Shown piece after piece: positions 1 to 7,858 of a DNA stretch of 64,000 nucleotides (position 1 is its first letter; every line of letters starts with the position of its first letter). The stretch spans positions 62,001 to 126,000 of the IMG/VR virus record IMGVR_UViG_3300045971_000674. One strand, written 5' to 3'. Position numbers and translations under genes: made by a program. The notes below the pieces were generated by a model that saw nothing but the letters and a program-made list of their open reading frames with translations, did not search any database and was not told the DNA's origin. Origin of the DNA: a virus.

Positions 1-602
1 GCTGCCGGCTCTTGCGAGACTTCGTCAGCGGTTCCGTTGGTGCGGTCTACACCGTCGTCGTCAGCAGTTCCGATGACATCCATCTCGTCATCATCTTCAT
101 CAGGTTCAGCATCATGGGCTGGGTCGCCCACATCGGCTTGATCATCCATGTTGACAGCATTGGGATCTTCAGCATCGGCTGCAGCGTTGGGGCCTTCGCC
201 CTTTGGCCAGATCACGTCAACGATGTCGAACCGGCCAGCCAGCTCATTGATGGCTTCTTCAATGTCATCTTCCATGCCGAGCAGCTTCTTCATCTCGGCT
301 TCAAAGGCATCGGCTTGGGTGGCATTCACGTAGACCTTGACGATCTTGCCGTCATCGGTCTCGAGGCCGTACAGCACGCTGTCAACTTCGTCGTTCAGGT
401 CCTTGGCCTTCTCGAGGTAGTTGGCAACATCAGAGCCAGAGATCTTGCCATCGGCATTGATGGTGTTGCGCATCAGCGAGAACTTGACGTCAGTTTGTAT
501 TCCACCGGCTTTCTTGGAGACATCTCCCTTGCCAGCATCCGAGCCATCGCTACGCGATAGATCGGTTTGGCTGACGAATTCGAGCAGTGAACGGTAGGTC
601 AT
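1..602 (-). CDS. Acidic hypothetical protein, 3' end cut by window edge
   Basis: About 200 residues are visible from an ATG at 602; the end lies outside the window. The N-terminus (MTYRSLLEFVSQTD) is short and hydrophobic/basic, like the peptides that start other late genes here. The body is charged and helical, and beyond about residue 145 it becomes a very acidic Asp/Glu/Ala-rich tail. It starts 2 bases after the stop of the upstream gene, so the two are co-transcribed. The family is not recognised; an internal head or prohead-core role is only inferred from context. Confidence 0.75.
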   Translation of the reverse strand, partial: MTYRSLLEFVSQTDLSRSDGSDAGKGDVSKKAGGIQTDVKFSLMRNTINADGKISGSDVANYLEKAKDLNDEVDSVLYGLETDDGKIVKVYVNATQADAFEAEMKKLLGMEDDIEEAINELAGRFDIVDVIWPKGEGPNAAADAEDPNAVNMDDQADVGDPAHDAEPDEDDDEMDVIGTADDDGVDRTNGTADEVSQEPA

Positions 603-604
603 GG

Positions 605-3238
605 TTACTTGTCCTTCTTCATGTCTTTCGGTGCCTCAAACTTTACGTGCTTGAAGGTGCGGCGGCGCTTGACAATTTCGCGGCCCGTTCCTGGTACGAC
701 GTAAGAGCCAATGGCTCCAGCATTGGTTGCGGCGGCGTTCTGTGCTTGGGCAAGTGGGGCGGTTCCAATCGGCGCAGAGCCGGGTGTTGGGATAGGACCC
801 TCACCATCCTCCGTGATCTTCGAAATGCTTTGCAGCAGCTTCATCTCTTGCACCATGTCTCCGTTCTGTGCTGCTTGGTCGCCGGCTGCCAGCAGTGTGG
901 CGCTCATGATAGCCCGCAGTCTAGTCAACAGCGGCGAGTTACCAACAAACTGGGAAACCAGGTAGAACAGCTTCGTTTGAAACTTCACCTTCTCGTCAAA
1001 GGTCAATTCGTCGTAACGCATCATCCCATCGAGTAGAGTATTTATGCGCTCGACATTCAGACCTGGCGCAATCTGAAGGATACGGAAGACCTTGCGATGA
1101 TCTTCCCATTCGATTGGTGTCTCACGACCGTAGCTCAGGTCAATGTGAATGAACTTCCAAAGCTGAGGCGGAACGCGTCGCGTCACACTGAACAGCTGCT
1201 TGGCAACCTTCGGCCCAAGCAGCTTCTTGACGGCTGGAGTTCCAGAGCGCCACACTGGGTAGCCCCAGAAGTTGAGTGCGCCCATGTCCATGTCGAACTT
1301 CTGCAGCCGCATGTGCGTCTTGTCACGTAGCAGCCGCATGCCTGGCTTGTCCTTCTCACGATAGATCAGGCCAGCCATGAGATATGAGGCGATGTAGGTG
1401 CAGAGGATGTTCGCAGCATCTCTGCCCTTGTACATCGACATGTCCGAGTGTTCACGCTTCTCGGTGATCAGGTCTTCCTTCAACGAGACATTACCACCGT
1501 ACTCGATGTCAGCATCAGCGAGGACATTCCAGATGTCATCCTCGTCAAAGTCCTTCTTGGTGGTCAGCTCGAATTCAAAGCCACCACCCTCTCCGTCTTC
1601 ATCGAAGAGGCGAACGAGCTTTACCTTGCCAAGCTTCTTCAGCTGCTGGACCATCAGCTCTTCTTGCTCGGCCTGATCTTGAATGCCTTCATCAGGATGC
1701 AGCGTGATGGACCAGACTTGGGATTCTGTCAAGCTCTCAGCAACTTTCTCTTCTTCCTCCGGCGCTTCGTGCACTGCCTTGGCAGTACGACCGTAGAGCA
1801 GGGCAACCAGCTGTGGCAGATTCTGGGTCTTCCCAATCTTGCCGCCGAGTTCGTCGAGATCCCGCTTGGCCTCTGCAAATGCGAGCAGAGTGCGGCGGAT
1901 AATCTCGGCGCTCAGACCAATGGTGCGACCACCCTTGAGCTTCAGCTGGAACTGGTCCTTGTTAGCCTTGAAGTCCTTGAGCGAGGCAAGCAGCTTCTGC
2001 CTGGTGGCATCGATCAGCGCGATGATCTTCGTGCGGGTGCTACGATAGTCTTCGTTGCCATGCAGTTCGTTGGCGACATTGCGGACAGTCTCTTCTGGGG
2101 TCTTGCCCTTGACCGTCTGGAAGATCTTCTTGGCTGGACCACCACGAGCGAGGTCGATGTTGCCAAGTAGGTCGGCGATCGTCAGCTTCAGTTCACCAAG
2201 CAGACCACCACGGGCTTCGATGCTGGCCTGTGGATCAGTAGTCTTGACCACACCAGAGATGGAGGATCGAACCGCATGGTTGAAGGTGTTGATCGTCGTG
2301 AAGGTGTCCTTGTCGACGATCTTGATCTGCTCGCCATTTTCGGGATCCTTGAGCACAACGCCCTCGATACCGATGTCTTCATCCTGAGTCAAGTCGTCAG
2401 AAGCGAGGGGAGACTTCACCTTGCCAACGAACTTGTCGAGCAGCTCCTTCTTGATCGGCAGCTTGAAGTCGGTCATGATGGTGGCCAACACCTGGGCCTT
2501 GGCCAACTTGGCAGCTGCACGCTCTGTCTTGTCGAACGAACCAAGAGAGGCGGTTGCCAGATCGAAGTTCGTCATCGTCTTCAGACCGATGGTTGTCTTC
2601 GTCCGCAGGAACCGCTGCAGGTTGTCGAGCTGCTTGGAGACGTCGGTGGCCTTCAGGTGGGTGGTGTCAATCTTCTGGACACCAACGAATTGGAAAGTGA
2701 CTTCAGTCGGGAGGAGCTTGAGGTTCTCACCATCGACGGTGTCGACAGTCTGGACTCGAACCGAGGCGATGTGGTTTGCCAGTCGGTTTGCGAGCTGATC
2801 AACGAGCATGTCAGGAGTAGACTCCAAGCCGCGAAGGAAGGCGATGTAGTTCTTGCCACCTGCACCGTAGGTCACAGCATTTGGTTGGCGACCGTACAGA
2901 ACTTCTATCTCGACCATGTCATTTGGTCGGATGACTTGCTTGATCTCGGCCTCAACAGACTTCAGGGCGGCGTGTGCAGCACGGAAACCGTTGTAGGCAG
3001 CGAAGTACGGGTAGTCCGATTCGTTGTAGACTGGCTCAGCACCCTTCCGCTTGGCGGCACGGGTGGTGTAGAACTTGCCATCCTTGTCCAACCCGAAGGA
3101 TAGTTCGGCTCCATCGAGCTTCTCAGTCGCCTGCATCTTGGTGATGTTGGCAACTGCCCTGACAAAAGCAGAGACGTCCAAGTCTTCCAGGTGGGTGATA
3201 CCTTCAGACAAGAGTGAGATTGTGCGCAGTTGGGTCAT
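605..3238 (-). CDS. Ligase-like nucleotidyltransferase with probable capsid-targeting N-terminus
   Basis: 877 residues. The first ~350 carry the signature of covalent nucleotidyltransferases (ATP-dependent DNA/RNA ligases): motif I TEKLDG with the candidate nucleophile Lys40, a motif III-like VEIEVLYG, motif IV IEGVVLK and a motif V-like QIKIVDKDTF. The remaining ~500 residues have no recognised domain. Residues 9-13 (LLSEG) fit the T4 prohead protease site L/I-x-E|A/G. A late octamer lies 4 bases upstream of the ATG and there is no Shine-Dalgarno; an in-frame TTG at 3256 is a weaker alternative start. Ligase, capping-like or regulatory activity cannot be decided from sequence. Confidence 0.75.
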   Translation of the reverse strand: MTQLRTISLLSEGITHLEDLDVSAFVRAVANITKMQATEKLDGAELSFGLDKDGKFYTTRAAKRKGAEPVYNESDYPYFAAYNGFRAAHAALKSVEAEIKQVIRPNDMVEIEVLYGRQPNAVTYGAGGKNYIAFLRGLESTPDMLVDQLANRLANHIASVRVQTVDTVDGENLKLLPTEVTFQFVGVQKIDTTHLKATDVSKQLDNLQRFLRTKTTIGLKTMTNFDLATASLGSFDKTERAAAKLAKAQVLATIMTDFKLPIKKELLDKFVGKVKSPLASDDLTQDEDIGIEGVVLKDPENGEQIKIVDKDTFTTINTFNHAVRSSISGVVKTTDPQASIEARGGLLGELKLTIADLLGNIDLARGGPAKKIFQTVKGKTPEETVRNVANELHGNEDYRSTRTKIIALIDATRQKLLASLKDFKANKDQFQLKLKGGRTIGLSAEIIRRTLLAFAEAKRDLDELGGKIGKTQNLPQLVALLYGRTAKAVHEAPEEEEKVAESLTESQVWSITLHPDEGIQDQAEQEELMVQQLKKLGKVKLVRLFDEDGEGGGFEFELTTKKDFDEDDIWNVLADADIEYGGNVSLKEDLITEKREHSDMSMYKGRDAANILCTYIASYLMAGLIYREKDKPGMRLLRDKTHMRLQKFDMDMGALNFWGYPVWRSGTPAVKKLLGPKVAKQLFSVTRRVPPQLWKFIHIDLSYGRETPIEWEDHRKVFRILQIAPGLNVERINTLLDGMMRYDELTFDEKVKFQTKLFYLVSQFVGNSPLLTRLRAIMSATLLAAGDQAAQNGDMVQEMKLLQSISKITEDGEGPIPTPGSAPIGTAPLAQAQNAAATNAGAIGSYVVPGTGREIVKRRRTFKHVKFEAPKDMKKDK

Positions 3239-3242
3239 GGAG

Positions 3243-3250
3243 TATTTATG
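3243..3250 (-). promoter_or_regulatory. T4-type late promoter CATAAATA
   Basis: One mismatch to TATAAATA. It ends 4 bases before the ATG at 3238, so transcription would begin at or near the start codon. Confidence 0.55.
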
Positions 3251-3256
3251 CCACAA

Positions 3257-3284
3257 AGGGCAGGGAGGTTGCCCTCTCTGCCCT
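3257..3284 (-). terminator. Hairpin after the 84-residue late gene
   Basis: Inverted repeat AGGGCAG(G)GAGG / CCTCTCTGCCCT between two minus-strand genes; the following bases are only weakly T-rich (TTTGTGG), so termination may be partial. Confidence 0.45.
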
Positions 3285-3306
3285 AATCGATCGAAGCGGG
3301 AAGTGC

Positions 3307-3561
3307 TTACTCGGCGGCTGGTTCAGCAGCGGCAGCTTCGGCAGCGGCCTTCTTCTCGTCGAGTTCCTTCTTCACAGCGGCGCTGATCTGGTTGCCGACG
3401 GACTGCATAGCAGCTTGGTTCTTCACCACGTCGAGCTGGGCCTTCTGCAGGTCAGCGGCGAACACGTTGTAGATACCGACGGCCTGTTGGACGCCTTCGC
3501 TGAACTGGGCCACGTCGTAGCTGATGCCGTCGAGGGTGATGGTGCGAGCTTGCTCGGTCAT
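3307..3561 (-). CDS. Small conserved phage protein (DUF6447-like)
   Basis: 84 residues. The start was chosen at the ATG preceded by AGGAG rather than the longer reading. The N-terminal stretch TITLDGISYDVAQFS resembles the short proteins grouped as DUF6447 in myoviruses (recalled, not searched). A helical middle is followed by an Ala/Glu-rich tail. A late octamer at 3617-3624 precedes it, so it is probably expressed late. Function unknown. Confidence 0.8.
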   Translation of the reverse strand: MTEQARTITLDGISYDVAQFSEGVQQAVGIYNVFAADLQKAQLDVVKNQAAMQSVGNQISAAVKKELDEKKAAAEAAAAEPAAE

Positions 3562-3616
3562 TTGAGTATCTCCTGATGGGGATGGTTGGGATGGAAAGGG
3601 AGGTTTTCCCAGCAAC

Positions 3617-3624
3617 TATTTATT
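3617..3624 (-). promoter_or_regulatory. T4-type late promoter AATAAATA
   Basis: Overlaps the last codons of the helicase gene and gives a ~50-base leader to the 84-residue gene. Confidence 0.6.
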
Positions 3625-4999
3625 CGGCGGGGGAAGTCGATTGTTGACCTCCCAGCAGGTCGTTGATTGACCTGCGACGACCTGGGGTAGCTGCCGGAAG
3701 ATCGGCCCCAGATCGTGGTTTCTTGTGCAACTCCAACTGGCTCTTGTCCATGTCAGAGATGATGAGGGATTTCTTGCTCCAAGCCATCTCGATGCGCTTG
3801 CCTGTGGCATCCGAGTTACGGGCCTTCGGGAAGCCGAACCGGAAGATGCCTGCTTCGTGCATGGCCTGCGTCTTCTCCATCGAGATCTGCAAGTCGGCTG
3901 TGTTCGTCTTTGAAGAGCCACCCTGGATGTCGCCTTGGTGGATGATCTTGCCTTCCTCGATGGCTTCAGTGGCATGCTTGCCGAGCTGGGAACCTGAGAT
4001 GCCGATTGAGTTCTCGTCGAAGTTCAGAGCCCGGAACTCTTCAGCCACGAACTTGTCCTTCAGGAACATGGAGTCGCCAGCACCCTTCTGGTCCGGACCC
4101 ATGATGTCGAGGTAGTCGCCAACGATGAAGTCAGGCCGGAAACCGTAACGCACTCGCAGTTCACGGAGATAGGCGGCCATGTCAGATGCGCGGGTCGTAC
4201 CTTCCCGCATCCGCTTCACGTGGAAGCTGACGCCTGTCTGCTCATGGAACTTGTGGATCTCGTGTGCCACTTCAGTCTTGTTGAGGCTGATCATGCCACT
4301 TGCCATCCGAGCCAGCATCTGGTCGGTACGCATCGTGACCTTCTTGTCCTTCATTTCCAGCGAGATGTAGACGCCGCTCAGACCCTGGCGCATCAGGTTG
4401 TGGGCCAGGTTCAGCATGCCGACGGACTTACCACCGCCAGACGGAGCCAGGAAGAGCACGAGTTCCTGACGACCGACACCACCACCGATCAGATCGTCGA
4501 CAGACTTCCAGCCAGTGGAGATGACTTCGTCTTCGCTCTCGTAGGATGCAAGACGCTCTTCGACATTCTCGAAGTAGTTGATGCCGAGGTCGGCAAGCAG
4601 GCCCATCTCGGAAGCTTCCTTGAACTTCGCGACCATCGTGCCGAGGTCGCCCTTCTCGAGGTAGCCACCCGTACCAACTGCACGCTGCACCTGCTCGATG
4701 ACTGCCTTGAAGCGACAGAATTGGGCGATCTGGTTGAGCACGAACTCACCGTCTTCCCGGTTCAGGAGCACGACATCTGTTGGCAGCTTCGTAGCAGCGG
4801 TGAAGATGGAGGTGGCTGGCACTGAATGGTTCTCGGCGAAGTACTCCTTCAGGAACTTCACACCCTTTGCGATGTGGGGATCGAAGAAGGTGGGGCTCAG
4901 CAGGTTCTGCACCCGGACAAACAGATCCGGGTTGTTGATCATTGCATTCACGTACAGACGCTGTGCGTCTTCGTCCATCATTGGCACGTCATTGTTCAT
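3620..4999 (-). CDS. 41: Replicative DNA helicase, DnaB-like (T4 gp41 type)
   Basis: 459 residues. The hexameric 5'-3' helicase that unwinds DNA at the fork with the primase. A helical N-terminal part is followed by a RecA-fold core with Walker A LAPSGGGKS, the ISLEMKD segment after it, a Walker B-like PDFIVGDYLD and the SGSQLGK segment typical of DnaB/gp41. The ATG at 4999 overlaps the primase stop (ATGA), giving translational coupling; a longer upstream reading would run through the primase gene and was rejected. Length fits gp41 (475 residues in T4). Confidence 0.93.
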   Translation of the reverse strand: MNNDVPMMDEDAQRLYVNAMINNPDLFVRVQNLLSPTFFDPHIAKGVKFLKEYFAENHSVPATSIFTAATKLPTDVVLLNREDGEFVLNQIAQFCRFKAVIEQVQRAVGTGGYLEKGDLGTMVAKFKEASEMGLLADLGINYFENVEERLASYESEDEVISTGWKSVDDLIGGGVGRQELVLFLAPSGGGKSVGMLNLAHNLMRQGLSGVYISLEMKDKKVTMRTDQMLARMASGMISLNKTEVAHEIHKFHEQTGVSFHVKRMREGTTRASDMAAYLRELRVRYGFRPDFIVGDYLDIMGPDQKGAGDSMFLKDKFVAEEFRALNFDENSIGISGSQLGKHATEAIEEGKIIHQGDIQGGSSKTNTADLQISMEKTQAMHEAGIFRFGFPKARNSDATGKRIEMAWSKKSLIISDMDKSQLELHKKPRSGADLPAATPGRRRSINDLLGGQQSTSPAE

Positions 5000-5991
5000 C
5001 GATAGGTCCCAAATGTTCCGTTGTTGAGGATCCCGATCCGCTGCATGATCGAGGAGCGTGTGACGTTCTTCATGAGCTGGAAGATGGTTAGCGGCAGTCC
5101 GTACTGCTCCACCATTGCGCTTGCGTCCATGTCTTTCTTGTCGAAGTAGCTGATCTCCCACCCATGCTCAATAGCGAGAGCGGTCAGTGCGTCACCATTG
5201 CCATCAGGATCTTGCACGAAGATGATCCGTCGTCTGCTCTTCTTTAGGATCTCCAGCTTCGCAGCGTTGAGAGTCGATCCAAGAATGCAGACACCTTTGA
5301 GGACGATGGCGTCAAAGACGCCTTCGCACACAAAGAGCGGCGTGGGAGTGTATGTATAGAGGCGGTCGTAGCCGTATAGGATCGCATCACGTGGGTTAGA
5401 TGAATTGAGATACCGCGGCTTGATGTTGTCAATGGTTCTCGACTGCCAGTAGATGATCTTGCCATCACGGTAATACGGAATGATGACACGCCGCAGGTGC
5501 CGAGGATCGAGACTGAAGCATGCACCAATCTCCAGTGGATCGATCTTACGCTTCAGCAGATACTCGATGAGTGGTTCCTGCAACTCGTCATGGTGGTCTA
5601 CTCCAAGCGGATGTGTCCGATCTGGGAGCGCCACCTCAGGCGTAACAAGCTTGACCTTCTTCAGCTCCTCAAGATTGATCTCTGGCTCTTCCTCCTTCTG
5701 TGGCTGAAGCAACGCTGAACGGATGGCAGTGAGGTCATCGCGCGTGATGCCGAAGTCCTCAAGGATACCACGTGCGTTTTTCGTGAACTTGCCGGTGCCC
5801 TCTTCGACATTGAAGGCGGACTTGCAGTTCCAGCACGAATAGACGGTGTGCGTGTCTTCGAACTTGAACCCAGCCCGCACTTGGTAGTCGCTGCAGCAGG
5901 GGCAACGTACCTCGAACCAGCCACGAGCATTCTCTGGGCCAAGGGGAACCTTGTCACGGATGATGTCAGCGAGTGTACGTTGTTCGAGCAT
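4996..5991 (-). CDS. 61: DNA primase, DnaG-like (T4 gp61 type)
   Basis: 331 residues. Makes RNA primers for lagging-strand synthesis with the adjacent helicase. An N-terminal zinc-binding domain shows CPCC and CWNC pairs (residues ~30-56). A TOPRIM-type catalytic region follows: FVCEGVFDA carries the conserved Glu, and VQDPDGNGD the Asp-x-Asp-like metal ligands. The -10-like TACAAT at 5997-6002 is only 5 bases before the ATG and there is no Shine-Dalgarno, so the message may be leaderless. Confidence 0.92.
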   Translation of the reverse strand: MLEQRTLADIIRDKVPLGPENARGWFEVRCPCCSDYQVRAGFKFEDTHTVYSCWNCKSAFNVEEGTGKFTKNARGILEDFGITRDDLTAIRSALLQPQKEEEPEINLEELKKVKLVTPEVALPDRTHPLGVDHHDELQEPLIEYLLKRKIDPLEIGACFSLDPRHLRRVIIPYYRDGKIIYWQSRTIDNIKPRYLNSSNPRDAILYGYDRLYTYTPTPLFVCEGVFDAIVLKGVCILGSTLNAAKLEILKKSRRRIIFVQDPDGNGDALTALAIEHGWEISYFDKKDMDASAMVEQYGLPLTIFQLMKNVTRSSIMQRIGILNNGTFGTYR

Positions 5992-5996
5992 GTTTC

Positions 5997-6002
5997 ATTG
6001 TA
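5997..6002 (-). promoter_or_regulatory. Extended -10 (TGTTACAAT) abutting the primase start
   Basis: TACAAT with an upstream TG; the ATG begins 5 bases downstream. No clear -35. Same arrangement as at 17504, 20142, 57028 and 61925. Confidence 0.5.
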
Positions 6003-6037
6003 ACATGCACGGCCAAGGATAGGACCTGAAACTCGAT

Positions 6038-6658
6038 TCAGCTACGCTTCATTGCAGCAAGCTTGCGCTCGGCGCCGATGGCGTAGTGGTAGTCAGCACC
6101 GACTGCCTTCGCCCCGGTTGGGCCGCGATTGTAGGCATTGAGCAGGTCACGCCCGCGCAGCCCGTATTCGGCAGAGAGAATCGTCAGATACATGGCAGCA
6201 ACGTGAATGTTGAAGCGCTCATTCAGGATCAGGTTTGCCTTGATCTCGTCGTCAGTCTTCGTGTGAAAGCCGTACTCCGAGAACAATGCAGGCCACTTCT
6301 GCAGCACCGTCTTGGCGACAACCAGCTTGATCTGCATGGGACCGAAGTAGGCGTTGGGGCCAGGGTTGGCGACGTTGTAGGATGCAGCCGCGCCGGCCCC
6401 GGTCTCCTGCAGCAGGACTGCCTGCAGAATCTCCGGGCTCTTGAGCTTTGCTTCAACACCGACATCATAGGCCATGTTGAGCAGCTCGTGCTGCTTGTCC
6501 GTCATGTTGGACGGCAGGAGGGTTGCCACACGGGCACCGTCTCCCTGTTCTGCAATGACCGAGTTTCCGATTGGTGTCGGGACGTGCTGATACAGTTGGG
6601 CCGCGCCAAAAATGACGAGCGCGGCAATCAGCGAAAGGGCACTAATGACCTTCTTCAT
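6038..6658 (-). CDS. Membrane-anchored lytic transglycosylase (SLT fold), probable endolysin
   Basis: 206 residues. Cuts the murein glycan at host lysis or during entry. One hydrophobic segment at residues 4-22 has no clear signal-peptidase site, so it could be a signal-anchor (SAR-type) or an uncleaved tether. The catalytic domain shows LLQETG with candidate Glu85, then YFGPMQI and AYNRGP, the motif order of Slt/goose-lysozyme-like enzymes. It has its own sigma70-like promoter ~60 bases upstream and follows a strong terminator. Lysis versus virion role is not settled; no holin was recognised next to it. Confidence 0.85.
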   Translation of the reverse strand: MKKVISALSLIAALVIFGAAQLYQHVPTPIGNSVIAEQGDGARVATLLPSNMTDKQHELLNMAYDVGVEAKLKSPEILQAVLLQETGAGAAASYNVANPGPNAYFGPMQIKLVVAKTVLQKWPALFSEYGFHTKTDDEIKANLILNERFNIHVAAMYLTILSAEYGLRGRDLLNAYNRGPTGAKAVGADYHYAIGAERKLAAMKRS

Positions 6659-6716
6659 GTTCTACTCCAGGTAGGTTGCGGCCTTATCGTTGGCCAAGGT
6701 ATGTTTCTATGATCTC

Positions 6717-6746
6717 ATTCTAACATGAGCTCTACCCGGAGTACAA
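6717..6746 (-). promoter_or_regulatory. Sigma70-like promoter TTGTAC-N18-TAGAAT for the transglycosylase gene
   Basis: -35 at 6741-6746 and extended -10 (TGTTAGAAT) at 6717-6722. It lies directly behind the terminator of the next upstream gene. Confidence 0.55.
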
Positions 6747-6749
6747 CCT

Positions 6750-6778
6750 AAAAAATGAATGGGGCCGCGAGGGCCCCA
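6750..6778 (-). terminator. Strong Rho-independent terminator
   Basis: Seven-base-pair stem TGGGGCC/GGCCCCA (6760-6778) followed on the minus strand by TTCATTTTTT. It ends the late gene at 6805-7236. Confidence 0.85.
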
Positions 6779-6804
6779 TGGTGTACGAAAGTCGGGAACT
6801 GTAT

Positions 6805-7236
6805 TTACAGTCCGGGTGCCAAGCCTGAAACGGTGCCTTGGTCGCCGCGGGTGAACTCGGAACCGATCTGCTTGTCGGAACCGTAGACTTCAACAGAAGC
6901 CAGGCCGCCGCCGAGGACTGCACCGCGAGGACGCTTGACCTTGACGTAGTTCATGTGGAAGAAGTCGAGTGGGTTGACGCCATTGTTCAGCTTGCCCTGT
7001 GACAGAAGTTCCCACAGCGGATACTTGTCAGCGTGAACGGACACGAGGAACTTCTTCAGACGGGCCTTGTCGATGTTGTGAAGCTTGTCGACTTCGATGC
7101 CATAGATGGTGCCATCATTGGCTTCCATGACGACGGCGACTTCCTTGAGGATTCCGTCGTCGTTCCAGTCGATCAGATAGACGTGACGAAGGTTGGTTGG
7201 ACGCTTCTCAATGCGCGGGGTTGCAGCTGTAGCCAT
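6805..7236 (-). CDS. Probable late (virion) protein, unknown family
   Basis: 143 residues; the start is fixed by AGGAG upstream of the ATG. It has its own perfect late promoter (7334-7341, ~90-base leader) and its own terminator, a monocistronic layout typical of abundant late products. Mixed alpha/beta composition with a Gly/Val-rich C-terminus; no catalytic motif, signal or membrane segment. The virion role is inferred from regulation only. Confidence 0.8.
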   Translation of the reverse strand: MATAATPRIEKRPTNLRHVYLIDWNDDGILKEVAVVMEANDGTIYGIEVDKLHNIDKARLKKFLVSVHADKYPLWELLSQGKLNNGVNPLDFFHMNYVKVKRPRGAVLGGGLASVEVYGSDKQIGSEFTRGDQGTVSGLAPGL

Positions 7237-7333
7237 GCTTGTTTCTCCTAGCAGGTTGAGGGAATGCGTGAGACGCTTTAGAGACCCGAGGGTCAGACCC
7301 ATTAACGTGTCGACGGGATGTCAACCACGCACC

Positions 7334-7341
7334 TATTTATA
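7334..7341 (-). promoter_or_regulatory. T4-type late promoter TATAAATA (perfect)
   Basis: Exact match to the T4 late consensus, upstream of the 143-residue gene. Confidence 0.8.
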
Positions 7342-7361
7342 CTGGAGAAACGGGCAGATTG

Positions 7362-7604
7362 CTACTGGAACCACCAGAAACAGGCGGTCATGCATCGCAC
7401 AGTACCACGCTTCTTGATGATGGCCGTGCGCCAGCTGATGACGCGAAAGACTTGTTCGTCATCATCCAGCCACTTCTGATACATGAAACGCCAAGTGCTG
7501 GTAACTGGTTTCGACTTGCTGACGCGAACCCTGACATCATTTTGCCATGTCTTGAAGTTGTCCAACAGAATGCCAATGGCAAAGAGATATCTACCGTCCT
7601 TCAT
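7362..7604 (-). CDS. Small hypothetical protein
   Basis: 80 residues, basic, Trp-rich, no recognised domain. The start was chosen at the ATG overlapping the stop of the SemiSWEET-like gene (ATGA), which implies coupling with it. The C-terminus contains two Cys and ends in CFWWFQ. Confidence 0.6.
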   Translation of the reverse strand: MKDGRYLFAIGILLDNFKTWQNDVRVRVSKSKPVTSTWRFMYQKWLDDDEQVFRVISWRTAIIKKRGTVRCMTACFWWFQ

Positions 7605-7858
7605 GTCCCTATTCTCCGCGGGCAAATCTTGAACCACACGATGACAAGTAGCAGCAGAAAATTGACGAGATAGTTGACCAACAGCGGAAGTTTGCCTGTC
7701 GGCCACACGTACACCACCATCAGCAACTCACCGCTGCCCCACATCCAAAGCATGAACTTGTCAATGCCTTCCGCATGCCCTTTGCGTAGGCAATCAATCA
7801 CCTGTGGTACCACACACGTAGCCAGCAGGAGTCCGCCAATCCAACCAATTGCTTCCAT
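7601..7858 (-). CDS. PQ-loop (SemiSWEET-like) three-helix membrane protein
   Basis: 85 residues with three predicted membrane helices. The first contains the Pro-Gln pair in CVVPQVIDCLRKGHAEGI, the pattern of PQ-loop/SemiSWEET proteins, whose length (about 85-100 residues) it matches. Such proteins dimerise to move sugars or other small solutes across the inner membrane. It is coupled by overlap to the RNase H gene upstream and the 80-residue gene downstream. The substrate cannot be inferred. Confidence 0.72.
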   Translation of the reverse strand: MEAIGWIGGLLLATCVVPQVIDCLRKGHAEGIDKFMLWMWGSGELLMVVYVWPTGKLPLLVNYLVNFLLLLVIVWFKICPRRIGT

